In this document: in pieces, positions 46,911 through 57,998 of the stretch
Layout of the letters: every line of letters starts with the position of its first letter
How positions within the stretch are numbered: the stretch's first letter is position 1
Source of the DNA: Mycobacterium paraense
Lineage (GTDB): Bacteria > Actinomycetota > Actinomycetes > Mycobacteriales > Mycobacteriaceae
NCBI RefSeq assembly: GCF_002101815.1
Contig: NZ_LQPM01000023.1
Location: 1-64,000, forward strand
Reading direction: 5' to 3'
Length of the DNA stretch: 64,000 nucleotides
The notes under the pieces: generated by a model
The model's input: the letters and a program-made list of their open reading frames with translations, nothing else
What the model was told of the DNA's origin: nothing
Databases searched by the model: none
Position numbers and translations under genes: made by a program

Positions 46911-47477
46911 ATGTCCGGCGCACAGATCGATCCGCGAGCCTTCCGGCAGGTGCTGGGTCAGTTCTGCACCGGGATCACCATCATCACCACCGTGCACGAC
47001 GACGTGCCGATCGGCTTCGCCTGCCAGTCGTTCGCGGCGCTGTCGCTGGACCCGCCACTGGTGCTGTTCTGCCCGACGAAGGTGTCGCGGTCCTGGAAGG
47101 CCATCGAGGCCAGCGGGCGGTTCTGCGTGAACGTGCTGAGGGAGAAGCAGAAGGACGTGTCGGCCCGGTTCGGGTCGAAGGAGCCGGACAAGTTCGCCGG
47201 GATCGACTGGCACCCCTCGGAATTGGGTTCGCCGATCATCGAGGGCTCGCTCGCCTACATCGATTGCACGGTGGCGTCGGTGCACGACGGCGGGGACCAC
47301 TTCGTGGTATTCGGCGCGGTTCAATCGCTGTCCGAGGCCCCCAAGATCAAGCCGCGGCCGCTGCTGTTCTATCGCGGGGACTACACTGGGATCGAGCCCG
47401 ACAAGACCACGCCGGCCCAGTGGCGCGACGACCTCGAAGCGTTCCTCACGACGACCACCCAGGACACCTGGCTCTAG
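46911..47477 (+). CDS. hsaB: Flavin reductase component HsaB
   Basis: 188 residues. The flavin reductase-like fold begins RQVLGQFCTGITIITT, with the flavin-binding segment CQSFAALSLDPPLV. It reduces FMN or FAD with NADH for HsaA. It is the last gene of the hsa cluster here; nat, which follows it in M. tuberculosis, is 4.7 kb further along. Confidence 0.94.
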   Translation: MSGAQIDPRAFRQVLGQFCTGITIITTVHDDVPIGFACQSFAALSLDPPLVLFCPTKVSRSWKAIEASGRFCVNVLREKQKDVSARFGSKEPDKFAGIDWHPSELGSPIIEGSLAYIDCTVASVHDGGDHFVVFGAVQSLSEAPKIKPRPLLFYRGDYTGIEPDKTTPAQWRDDLEAFLTTTTQDTWL

Positions 47478-47539
47478 CACCCCCGCGCGGCGACGCGCCC
47501 GGCGGCGAGCCCATGTTTGGCGGCCGCGGGCTTTCGGGA

Positions 47540-48379
47540 ATGCGTTGTGTCATGCGCTCAGCAGCGACCCGGGCGTTGACGGACTACCTGAACGCTCAAA
47601 TCGACGAGTTCGAAAACGGCGACAGCGAGCTGCGCCACGGGGAAACCCCGGACACCATTCACGACACCCGCGTGGCCACCCGGCGATTCCGCAGCACGCT
47701 GCGCGTTTTCGGCAAGTGCTTCGATGGCGCCGCCGGCGACTTGGACCGCGAACTGAAGTGGTACGCGGGACTGCTCGGCGACGTCCGCGACTGCCAGGTA
47801 CAGGGGCGCCGGTTCGACGAGGCGCTGGACGCGATGCCCGAGGAGCTGATCCTGGGCCCCGTCCGCGCCCGAATCCACAGCGATCTGCGGGCGATCGAGC
47901 TGCCGGCCCGCACCCGGCTGAGCGAGGCGATGGACTCCGACCGGTATCACCGGCTGCAGGAGGTGTTGCGCCGTTGGCGCGAGGAACCGCCCGTCGACCC
48001 GGCACTGTCCGCCGCGGCGCTGCGCAAGCCGGCCCGGCGGGCGCAACGCAAGGCGGACCGGCGATTGGTCGCGGCGCTCGACTCCGGTGACGACGTGCTG
48101 CTGCACAAGGCGCGCAAGGCCGCCAAGCGCGCCCGCTACGCCGCCGAACTGCGCAAACCCCTGGACAAGCGCGCCAAGCGAACCATCAAGCACTACAAGC
48201 GGATTCAAGGCCTGCTCGGCGACCACCAGGACACCGTCGTTGCCACCGGGGCGCTACGGCAGATGGCGTTGACGGCGGGGACGACGGTCGGCGAGAACGG
48301 TTTCAGCTACGGCATGTTGTACGCCCGCGAGCAGCAGATCGCCCGCCGTTGCCGGCAAGGCGCATTGCAGCTCGTGTGA
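47540..48379 (+). CDS. CHAD-domain protein
   Basis: 279 residues from ATG 47540, or from ATG 47552. The CHAD pattern IHDTRVATRRFRSTLRVF (about residues 38-55) and LHKARKAAKRARYAAEL (about 190-206) give the histidines and basic residues that bind polyphosphate. The protein has no catalytic VTC/CYTH domain in front. It follows hsaB by 62 nt, so it could be on the same transcript. A strong terminator follows. Likely role: binding to polyphosphate or another polyanion; no enzyme activity can be claimed. Confidence 0.85.
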   Translation: MRCVMRSAATRALTDYLNAQIDEFENGDSELRHGETPDTIHDTRVATRRFRSTLRVFGKCFDGAAGDLDRELKWYAGLLGDVRDCQVQGRRFDEALDAMPEELILGPVRARIHSDLRAIELPARTRLSEAMDSDRYHRLQEVLRRWREEPPVDPALSAAALRKPARRAQRKADRRLVAALDSGDDVLLHKARKAAKRARYAAELRKPLDKRAKRTIKHYKRIQGLLGDHQDTVVATGALRQMALTAGTTVGENGFSYGMLYAREQQIARRCRQGALQLV

Positions 48380-48381
48380 GA

Positions 48382-48428
48382 GGCACACCCGATGGCCCGC
48401 TTGAGGGGGGCGGGCCATCGGGTGTGCC
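48382..48428. terminator. Bidirectional terminator between CHAD gene and small membrane protein gene
   Basis: A perfect 19-bp stem (GGCACACCCGATGGCCCGC / GCGGGCCATCGGGTGTGCC) around a 9-nt loop lies between two convergent genes. There is no long U tract on either side. Confidence 0.75.
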
Positions 48429-48435
48429 CGGGTCT

Positions 48436-48867
48436 TTAGCCTGATGCGGGCCGATGGTGCCGGGCGGAGTCCGCGTCGGACACTGGCTCGTTCGACGTCT
48501 CCCCGGTCGTCTCACCCGTTTCCCTGACGTTGGGGTCGAGGCTGTCGGCGCGCTTGAACTGTTCCTCGAGGTGCTCGCGGGATGTCGCCGCGTCGCTGTG
48601 GTGACTGGCGGCCCGTTCCTGCAGCCTGGCGGCCTCGGCGGCCTTGGCTTCGGCCTCGGCCTGCGCGGCGCGTGCCTTCGCGGCCGTCTCGTCGGCGAGC
48701 GCTTGCCGCCGTTCCACTTGCGACGACGCGACCTGGGCCTGTTCGCGAATCTCCTCGGCCTGCCGCTGGCGGCGGCGACGCGTCGCTCGGTTCGCCGCGA
48801 CGATCACCGCGGCGATCACCAGGACCGCCACGATCACCGCGATCACAATCCAAATAGTGGTGCTCAT
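48436..48867 (-). CDS. Small membrane-anchored coiled-coil protein
   Basis: 143 residues from ATG 48867, with GGAG upstream. One membrane segment (IWIVIAVIVAVLVIAAVIVAA, about residues 5-25) is followed by an Arg-rich patch (RATRRRRQRQ) and an Ala/Glu-rich segment of about 70 residues likely to be a coiled coil. The C-terminus is polar and disordered. It lies 95 bp downstream of the Kelch kinase gene on the same strand, so they may be cotranscribed. I do not recognise a family with known function. Confidence 0.72.
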   Translation of the reverse strand: MSTTIWIVIAVIVAVLVIAAVIVAANRATRRRRQRQAEEIREQAQVASSQVERRQALADETAAKARAAQAEAEAKAAEAARLQERAASHHSDAATSREHLEEQFKRADSLDPNVRETGETTGETSNEPVSDADSARHHRPASG

Positions 48868-48962
48868 CAGGGGCTCCGTACGTTTTCGTGGGTGGTGTGC
48901 TGCGCCCGTCCGTATCGGTTCCCCATATTTGACAGAGATAAAACAAGCCCCGCTTGGACGGT

Positions 48963-51900
48963 CTACTTGAAGTCGAGCGCCTCGACGGTCGCGATGGGAC
49001 CTTCGTGGGTCGGCCGGTTGGCGCCGCCGATGCAGTAGACCGTGTTGCCGACCGCCGCCACCGCGGCGGCGTGGCGCGGCGTCGGCATGGGGGTGATGGT
49101 GCTCCACTTGCCGGTCGCGATGTCGTACATCTCGACCACGTTCAGCACCATCGTCGGTTCCTCCCCACCGACCACGACGATGCGGCCGTCGAGGTAGGCG
49201 GCGCCGTAACTGCCGCGCGGCGTCGGCATGCCCAGCAACTTGGTCCACGTCCCCGCCGCCGGATCGAACCGTTCCAATGCGGCCGAGTTCTTGTCGGAGG
49301 ACAGGAACCTGCCGCCGATCGCGTACACGTAGGTGCCGTCCGACACCGCGGCCAGGTGCTCGCGCGGGGTGGGCAGGTCGGCGGCGTCCCGCCACGAGTT
49401 GCCGTCGAAGACCTCGGTCTGGGGGACGATTTGTTTGTCGTCCTGCCCGCCGACGACGACGAGCTTGTCGCCGGCCACCGCCGCCGCCGGCGCCGCCCGC
49501 GCGTGCATGAGGCTGGGCAGCTCCACCCAGTTGCCGCCGCGCAGCGCGAACACCTTGTTGGAGGCGTCGGCGATGTTGTCGCCGGCGCCGCCGAGCACGA
49601 CCACCTCGCCGCGGAACGTGGCCGCCGCGGCGTGGTGCAGCGGCATGGGCAGCGGCGGCCCGGTCTCCCAGGCGCCGGTGCGCGGGTCGTAGCTCTCGAC
49701 CGTCTGCAGCGTGGCGCCATTGCGCAGGCCGCCCATGAGCCAGATCTTGTCGCCCTGTACGGTCCACGCCATCATCAGCCGCGGCATCGGCGCGTCGGGC
49801 AGGGAACGCCATTGCGCCGCGGGCTGGATCTGGCGGGCCGGCAGCTTCAGCGCTTCCGCCGTCGCGACCAGCTGGCTGTCCCCGACGGCCGTCGAGCCGC
49901 CGATCGCGTACACGGACTTCTCGACCGCCGCGACCGCCATCCCGTGTCGCGCCGTGGCCATGTCCGGCAGCGCGTCCCAGGTCTTCATCATCAGGTCGAA
50001 CACCGAGACGCTCTTGAGCACCCGCCCCGATGACACGCCCCCGACCGCGACGAGGCGCCCGTCGGCGATCGCCACCCCCAAATCGCTGCGCGGCTGCGGC
50101 AGCGCGGCCAGCGCCGTCCACGTCTTCGCGGCGGGGTCATACGCCTCGACGGTGGCCAGGTCCGCGCCCCCGCTGCTGCCGCCCACCGCGTACACCAGCT
50201 TTCCGTCCGACGCGGCGGACAGCAGCTGCCGCGGGGTCGGTAGGGGCGCGCCCAGGCTCCACGAGGTGCCGTCGAAGACCTCGGTCGTGTTCAGCAGAGC
50301 GCCGCTGGCGTCCACGCCGCCGGTGACGACCAGGCGGTCCCCGGCCACCGCGGCCGCCGCGGCCGCCCGGGGCTGCAACAGGTGCGGCAACTCCACCCAG
50401 CGGCTGTTGACGACACGCCAAACCTGGTCGCTGGCAACGTTTTTGCCGTTCTCCGTCTTCCAGCCGCCGAGCACGACCGGGTTTCCCTGCCACGTGACCG
50501 CCGACGCGTGCTGCAGCGCCACCGGCAGGTCGTCGCCGCCCTTCCATTCGTCGATGGCGGGGTCGTAGCCCTCGTGCCTGGTGGTGGCGGCGCCGTCGCC
50601 GCGAATGCCGCCGAAGACCCAGATCGTGCCGTCGGCCTGGGTGGTCGCGACCGCATCCCGCGCGACGCGGGCGTTGGTGATCGGTTTCCACGCCGCCGGC
50701 GCCGGGGTGGTCGGCGCGCCCGCGGCGGTGCGGTGGTTGTCGTTGGGCCTGAGGCCGAGGAAGACGGCGCCGGCGACCAGCGCGGCGACCACGGCGACGG
50801 CACCGGCGACCAGAGCGACGCGAGTGCGCCTCTTGCCGGGTTCGGCGAACCATTCCTTGATCCGCACCGCCACCGGTTTGCGCCAGGGCGGTGGGGCGGG
50901 CGGCGGCGCAGCGCTGGGCCCGGGCTCGCGCGGCGGGCCGTTCGCGGCGCCGGCCGGCGTCTCGGGCTGCGTTTCCACACCATGCGCGCTGCGCAGCAAG
51001 CCGGCCGCTTCGGAATGTTCGCCCTGATCGGCCCCCGACGGAGACAGCGGCGCGGTCGGCCGGTCCTGAGCGGGCGGCCGCGCCTCCCCGCCGTTGGTGT
51101 CGGGGGAGACCGCGGGCCCTCCGGTGATCGCCATCGCATCGGCTTTCAGGCCATTGAGGCGCTGCGCGGCCTGCAATTCGCGGCCGAACTCCTCGGCCGA
51201 GGCGGGGCGGTCGGCGGGGTCGAGGGCCATCGCCCTCTCGATCGCCGAGCACACCGCGTCCGGGATGCCGTCGGGGCGCAGGTTCGGGACCCCGGTGGTG
51301 CTGATGCGCAGATACTGCGCGATCAGGTCTTCGCCCTTCCTGCGCTCGTGGGCGGCGTTGCCGGCGATGAGCGCGAAAATGGTGGCGCCCAGCGAGTACA
51401 TGTCGGCGGCCACCGTCGCCGGGCTGCCGGTCATCACTTCGGGCGCGGTGTAATCGATCGTGCCGGAGAAGAATCCGGTCGCCGTCTCGTAGCCGCCTTC
51501 GATGTGGGCGATGCCGAAATCGCTCAGCTGCGGTTCGCCGTAGTCGTTGGTGAGGATGTTCGCCGGCTTGATATCGCGATGCAGCGTTCCGGCCCTATGC
51601 GCGGTTTCCAGTGCGCCACAGAGCTTTACGCCGATTCGTAAGGCTTCGGGCCAGGGCACCGGACCCTCCCGGCGCAGCCGCACCGCCAGGGAATCCGCGG
51701 CGTGATAGGGCATCACGATGAACGGCCGGTTGCTGGTGGTCACGCCGACCCGCAGGATGTTGACGATGTTCGGATGCCCGGACAGGCCGCCCATTGCGTA
51801 GCCTTCGCGCAGGAACCGTTCCCGGCTCTCCTCGTCCATGTGCGACGGCAGCACCTTCACCGCGACGTTTCGACCGAGCGCCGTCTCGTAGCAGCAGTAG

Positions 51901-52019
51901 ATGACACCGGCGCCACCCCTGGCCACCTGCCGTGCATCCTCGAACCCGGCGGCCGCCAGCTCCGCGGCGATCCCGCCGGATACCGACGCCACGCCGTCGG
52001 ACCTGGGTTCTTCGGGCAT
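48963..52019 (-). CDS. Transmembrane Ser/Thr kinase, PknK-like, with duplicated Kelch propeller
   Basis: 1018 residues from ATG 52019. The kinase domain (about 25-285) has Lys55 (NVAVKVL), HRD at 147-149, DFG at 167-169 and APE at 192-194, so it should be active; it is closest in sequence to PknK. A Pro-rich linker (about 290-400) and one membrane segment (about 400-424) follow. The outer part carries twelve Kelch repeats (VVLGGW, VVTGGV, YAVGGS and similar), in two sets of six with the same order of motifs, starting near residues 450 and 745. PknK itself has no such propeller. It is divergent from nat. Confidence 0.9.
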   Translation of the reverse strand: MPEEPRSDGVASVSGGIAAELAAAGFEDARQVARGGAGVIYCCYETALGRNVAVKVLPSHMDEESRERFLREGYAMGGLSGHPNIVNILRVGVTTSNRPFIVMPYHAADSLAVRLRREGPVPWPEALRIGVKLCGALETAHRAGTLHRDIKPANILTNDYGEPQLSDFGIAHIEGGYETATGFFSGTIDYTAPEVMTGSPATVAADMYSLGATIFALIAGNAAHERRKGEDLIAQYLRISTTGVPNLRPDGIPDAVCSAIERAMALDPADRPASAEEFGRELQAAQRLNGLKADAMAITGGPAVSPDTNGGEARPPAQDRPTAPLSPSGADQGEHSEAAGLLRSAHGVETQPETPAGAANGPPREPGPSAAPPPAPPPWRKPVAVRIKEWFAEPGKRRTRVALVAGAVAVVAALVAGAVFLGLRPNDNHRTAAGAPTTPAPAAWKPITNARVARDAVATTQADGTIWVFGGIRGDGAATTRHEGYDPAIDEWKGGDDLPVALQHASAVTWQGNPVVLGGWKTENGKNVASDQVWRVVNSRWVELPHLLQPRAAAAAAVAGDRLVVTGGVDASGALLNTTEVFDGTSWSLGAPLPTPRQLLSAASDGKLVYAVGGSSGGADLATVEAYDPAAKTWTALAALPQPRSDLGVAIADGRLVAVGGVSSGRVLKSVSVFDLMMKTWDALPDMATARHGMAVAAVEKSVYAIGGSTAVGDSQLVATAEALKLPARQIQPAAQWRSLPDAPMPRLMMAWTVQGDKIWLMGGLRNGATLQTVESYDPRTGAWETGPPLPMPLHHAAAATFRGEVVVLGGAGDNIADASNKVFALRGGNWVELPSLMHARAAPAAAVAGDKLVVVGGQDDKQIVPQTEVFDGNSWRDAADLPTPREHLAAVSDGTYVYAIGGRFLSSDKNSAALERFDPAAGTWTKLLGMPTPRGSYGAAYLDGRIVVVGGEEPTMVLNVVEMYDIATGKWSTITPMPTPRHAAAVAAVGNTVYCIGGANRPTHEGPIATVEALDFK

Positions 52020-52176
52020 TCCTCGGCGCTTAACCTCCGGTTCATGGAGCTCAGAGAGCTCAAGAGTAACGCCCGCGCCCCCGCGGGCATATGCTTCGGC
52101 GCGCTTCGTTATCAAGCCAAGATCTGCAACTGGTTTGGCACAAGCGATTCGAGCGAACGCACGCCAGAATGGCCCT

Positions 52177-53007
52177 ATGGCGCTGGATCTCAACGGATAT
52201 TTCGATCGCATCGGCTTCCGCGGCGCCGCCGAGCCGACCCTGGACGTCTTACAGGCCCTGGTAACCGCCCACACGCGAACGATCCCGTTCGAGAACCTCG
52301 ATCCGCTGACCGGAGTCCCCGTCGACGACCTGAGCCCAGAAGCCCTGACCGACAAGCTCATTCGCCGACGCCGGGGCGGCTATTGCTACGAGCACAACGG
52401 GCTGATGGGGTACGCGCTTTGTGAAATCGGCTTTCGGGTGCGGCGATTGGCCGGCCGGGTGGTCTGGATGGCGCCGCCCGACGCGCCGTTCCCGGCGCAG
52501 ACGCACACGGTGCTGGCGGTGACCTTCCCCGGCTCCCAGGGGCCGTATCTCGTCGACGTCGGCTTCGGTGGCCAGACACCGACCTCGCCCCTGCGGCTGG
52601 AAACCGGCACCGCCCAGCAGACGACCCGGGAGCCGTACCGGCTCGAGGATCGTCGCGACGGGCTGGTGCTGCAGACCCGGATCCGGGACCAATGGGTGCC
52701 GCTGTATGAGTTCACCACGCGGACCCAGCCGGACATCGACCTGAAGGTGGCCAGCTGGTTCGTCTCCACCCACCCCTCGTCGCACTTCGTCACCGGACTG
52801 ATGGCCGCGAAGGTCACCGACGACGCCCGGCTGAACCTGGCCGGCCGCGATTTGACCGTCCACCGCGCCGACGACAGCGAGAAAATCCGCCTGCCCGACG
52901 CGGCCGCCGTCGTCGACACCCTCGCCGAGCGGTTCGGGGTCAACGTGGCGGACATCGGCGAGCGCGGGGCGCTCGAAGCCCGCCTCGAGGCGATCCTCGG
53001 CGCCTAA
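52177..53007 (+). CDS. nat: Arylamine N-acetyltransferase
   Basis: 276 residues. The catalytic triad is Cys70 (GGYCYEHN), His110 (AQTHTVLAV) and Asp127 (LVDVGFGG), at the usual positions. It transfers acetyl or propionyl groups from CoA to arylamines and has been tied to cholesterol-derived propionyl-CoA and to isoniazid acetylation in mycobacteria. ATG 52177 is preceded by CAGAAT six bases before it, a weak leaderless signal. It is separated from the hsa cluster by the CHAD, membrane-protein and kinase genes. Confidence 0.93.
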   Translation: MALDLNGYFDRIGFRGAAEPTLDVLQALVTAHTRTIPFENLDPLTGVPVDDLSPEALTDKLIRRRRGGYCYEHNGLMGYALCEIGFRVRRLAGRVVWMAPPDAPFPAQTHTVLAVTFPGSQGPYLVDVGFGGQTPTSPLRLETGTAQQTTREPYRLEDRRDGLVLQTRIRDQWVPLYEFTTRTQPDIDLKVASWFVSTHPSSHFVTGLMAAKVTDDARLNLAGRDLTVHRADDSEKIRLPDAAAVVDTLAERFGVNVADIGERGALEARLEAILGA

Positions 53008-53074
53008 ACCGCACGTCATCGGACGTGATGACCGCCATACCGGGGCAAATGCGGCGAATTATAAGAACGTCTAT

Positions 53075-53088
53075 TAATCTTGGCCGTC
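53075..53088 (+). promoter_or_regulatory. Predicted leaderless promoter of the FAAL-type fadD gene
   Basis: TAATCT followed by 8 nt and GTG 53089. The 19 nt 53075-53093 match lysS/cysS-type promoters at about 15 positions. Confidence 0.5.
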
Positions 53089-54946
<1,858 letters not shown>

Positions 54947-54957
<11 letters not shown>

Positions 54958-56116
54958 TCGGCAGCCAGGGCCCGATCCGTCGCAGGGCCTCCTCGATGTC
55001 GCCGGTGGGTCCCGCGAACGAGAGCCGGACGAACGAATTGCCGCGCGAGGTGTCGAAGTCGATGCCCGGCGCGATCGCAACGCCGGTGTCCGCCAGCAGC
55101 TTCGAGCAGAATGCCAGCGAGTCGTTGGTGAAGTCCGAGACATCGGCGTAGACGTAGAAGGCGCCGTCGGTGGGCGCCAGCCGGTCGAGGCCGATCGAGC
55201 GCAGCCCGTCGAGCAGCAGCTTCCGGTTGACCGCGTAGTGGCGCAGATTGCCGTCGGCCTCGGCGGTGGCCTCCGGGGTGAACGCGGCCACCGCGGCGAT
55301 CTGCGACAGCACCGGCGGGCAGATGGTGAAGTTGCCGGTCAGGCAGTCCACCGCCCGGCGCAGCTCGCCCGGCACCAGCAGCCAGCCAAGCCGCCAGCCC
55401 GTCATCGCGTAATACTTCGAAAAGCTGTTGACCACCACGGCGTCTCGCGACGTCTCCCAGGCGCAGCTGGTCTGCGGCGCCCCGTCGTAGACCAGCCCGT
55501 GGTACACCTCGTCGCTGATCAGCCGGACGCCGGAGGCGGCACACCACGACGCGATGGCCGCGAGCTCCTCCGGCGGAATCACCGTCCCGGTCGGATTGGC
55601 GGGGCTGGCGACGATCACGCCCTGGATCGGTGGGTCAAGTTCGGCGAGCATCCGCGCCGTGGGCTGGAACCGGGTCTCCGGCCCGCACGCGATGTCCACC
55701 ACCTCACACCCCAACGCCGACAGGATGTTTCGGTAGCAGGGGTAGCCGGGACTGGCCAGCGCCACCCGGTCGCCGACGTCAAAGCACGCCAGGAAGGCGA
55801 GCAGGAATCCGCCCGAAGAGCCGGTGGTCACGACGACCGCGTCGGGCTCCACGTCGATGCCGTGTTTGCGTCGGTAGTCGGCCGCGATCGCGGCGCGCAA
55901 CTCCGGAATGCCCAGCGCGACGGTGTAACCCAGCTGATTGGCGTGCAAAGCGGCGGCGGCCGCCGCGCGCACCGGCTCGGGCGCGCCGACGCTGGGCTGA
56001 CCGGCCGACAAGTTCACCAGATCGCCGTGGCTGCGCTGGCGCTCCGCGGCGGCCAGCCAGACATCCATCACATAAAACGGCGGGATGCCGGCGCGCAGTG
56101 CGACGTGCTCGGTCAC
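54947..56116 (-). CDS. aspB: Pyridoxal-phosphate aminotransferase AspB
   Basis: 389 residues. The class I/II aminotransferase fold includes the PLP-lysine segment NSFSKYYAMTGWRLGW and the conserved SPANPTG and SDEVYHGLVYD. Position matches Rv3565. It is the last gene of the fadD3-fadE31-32-33 operon (4-nt overlap with fadE33), so expression is likely under KstR2 control. The amino acid substrate is unknown; an amino-acid role in a steroid operon is unexplained. Confidence 0.9.
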
Positions 56117-57060
56117 GTCGGCAATACTTCAGATTCCAGTTGGCGCAACAGCTCTCGCGGCGAGCCGAGCAGTTGCGCGCTGCCGTGGGCGCGTTTGAAG
56201 TACAGGTGCATGTCGTGCTCCCACGTGATCGCGATGCCGCCGTGTAGCTGAATACCCTCGGCGGCAACGGCGTTCAGGGCGTCGGTGGCGGCGAGGCGCG
56301 CGATGGCGGCATTGGTCGGCGTCGGCTCGTCGCACGCGTCGGACACCACGGCCCTCGCCGCGGCAACGGTGACGTACAGATCGGCCATCCGATGCTTGAG
56401 CGCCTGAAAGCTGCCGATCGGGCGGCCGAATTGGACCCGGCTCTTGGTGTATTCGACGGTCAGCTCCAGGCAACGTTCGGCGGCGCCGATCTGCTCGGCC
56501 GCCAGCAGGATGGCCGCGGTGTGCGCGATGCCGGGGTCGGCGCCGAACTCCTCGCTTTCTTCCGGCCTTAGCCGGGCCAGCCGTCGGGTCGGGTCCATGG
56601 TGACCACCGGCTGGGCGGTGAAGCGGGTCCACCGGCTCAGCCGGCCGCCGTCGGCGGCGACGACGACGTCGGCGACGTCCCCGTTGACCACGTAGTCGGG
56701 GTCGAGCACCAGGGCGCCGATCGAAGCACCCTCGGCCAGCCCGGCCAGGGTCTCGCCGTCCGGCTCGGTCGCGGCGAGCAACGCCAGCTCCGCCAGCGTG
56801 GTACCCAGCAGCGGGGAGGGCACCAGGGCGCGGCCCAGCTCCTGCAGAACCGTTGCGGCGTCCGCCAATTCGCCGCCGGCGCCGCCGAGTTCCTCGGGAA
56901 TCACCAGCGCGGCCGCGCCGACCTGTTCACACAGCAGCCGCCACAGCGACTCGTCGTAGCCGCGCTCGGACTCCATCGCGGCGCGCACCGCGGCCGGTTC
57001 GGCGTGCTTGGCCACCAGGGCCGCGACGGTCTCGCGCAGCAGCTCCCGTTCTTCAGTCAT
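56113..57060 (-). CDS. fadE33: Acyl-CoA dehydrogenase-like protein FadE33
   Basis: 315 residues from ATG 57060. It has a short acyl-CoA dehydrogenase fold (PEELGGAGGELAD, then KSRVQFGRPIGSFQALKHR, and IAITWEHDMHLYF near the C-terminus). It is shorter than the usual 380 aa, as is FadE32, which fits members of heteromeric dehydrogenases of the steroid pathway. Overlaps both neighbours by 4 nt. Confidence 0.88.
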   Translation of the reverse strand: MTEERELLRETVAALVAKHAEPAAVRAAMESERGYDESLWRLLCEQVGAAALVIPEELGGAGGELADAATVLQELGRALVPSPLLGTTLAELALLAATEPDGETLAGLAEGASIGALVLDPDYVVNGDVADVVVAADGGRLSRWTRFTAQPVVTMDPTRRLARLRPEESEEFGADPGIAHTAAILLAAEQIGAAERCLELTVEYTKSRVQFGRPIGSFQALKHRMADLYVTVAAARAVVSDACDEPTPTNAAIARLAATDALNAVAAEGIQLHGGIAITWEHDMHLYFKRAHGSAQLLGSPRELLRQLESEVLPT

Positions 57061-57998
57061 AGCGCCTCCAGCACTCGGCGCCGATGCGCCTCGGGCGTAC
57101 CCCACGCCGAGCGTAATGCCTGCACCCGCAGCAGCCACAGCGACAGGTCGTGTTCCTGGGTGAATCCGATGGCGCCGTGGGTTTGCAGCGACGCACGCGC
57201 CGTCAGCAGGGCCGCGTCGGACGCCGCGGCTTTCGCCGCGCTGACGTCGCGTGGTTCCTGCGACAGCGCCGCGCCGTACACCAAGGGGCGGGCCAGTTCG
57301 ATCGCGATGTGCGCATCGGCCAGCTTGTGCTTGATCGCCTGATAGGAACCGATCACCCGGCCGAATTGGCTGCGTTGCTTGGCGTAGTCGACGGCGCCGT
57401 TCAGCAGCGCCTCGGCGGCGCCGACGAGCTGTGCCGCGGTGGCGAGCGCGCCGAACTCGTAGGCGCGCTTGACATCCGCTTGCCAGGGCTCGCCGGACGC
57501 GGTCACGTCGTAGAGGCGGCGGCTGGGGTCGACGGACTCGTGCTCTTCGGCCGGGGCCGCCTCCGTCACACCGCGCTCGTCGGCCAGCAACACCAGCCCG
57601 GCCGTTTCGGCGTCGACGGCGCGCGGGGCGTGCGGCGGCATCGCGACGGTGGCGATCAGCTCGCCGGAGGCCAGGCCCGCGCAGCGCTCGTCGTCCGCCA
57701 GCAAAATCGGTGCCACCGCGATGGATTCGGCCACCGGCCCCGGCACGCACCAGCGGCCGAGGCGTTCGAGGGCGACCACCAGGTCGACGGGCTCGGCGCC
57801 GATGCCGTCGAATTTCTCCGGCACGGCCAGCGCGGTGACGCCGAGGTTCGCCAGCTGCTCCCACACCTTGCGGCCGGGCCCGGTATCCCCGGCCGACCAC
57901 GCGCGGATGGCGCCCGGCAGGTCCGCCGCGCCCAGCGCCGCGTCGATGCTGGCCGCGAAGTCGTGCTGCTGTTCGTCTAGTGCGAAGTCCACGATCAC
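57057..57998 (-). CDS. fadE32: Acyl-CoA dehydrogenase-like protein FadE32
   Basis: 313 residues from GTG 57998, which overlaps the fadE31 stop by 4 nt (GTGA); GTG 57992 would remove two residues. KQRSQFGRVIGSYQAIKHK and TQEHDLSLWL are present. It is probably a partner subunit to FadE31 or FadE33 acting on ring-derived acyl-CoA. Same operon. Confidence 0.87.
   Translation of the reverse strand: MIVDFALDEQQHDFAASIDAALGAADLPGAIRAWSAGDTGPGRKVWEQLANLGVTALAVPEKFDGIGAEPVDLVVALERLGRWCVPGPVAESIAVAPILLADDERCAGLASGELIATVAMPPHAPRAVDAETAGLVLLADERGVTEAAPAEEHESVDPSRRLYDVTASGEPWQADVKRAYEFGALATAAQLVGAAEALLNGAVDYAKQRSQFGRVIGSYQAIKHKLADAHIAIELARPLVYGAALSQEPRDVSAAKAAASDAALLTARASLQTHGAIGFTQEHDLSLWLLRVQALRSAWGTPEAHRRRVLEAL

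Noticed and set aside
53060..53080. KstR-like word ATAAGAACGTCTATTA before the FAAL gene
   Set aside because: The AAC-nn-GTT core is not present (AACGTCTA), so it does not fit the operator seen at the other three sites.
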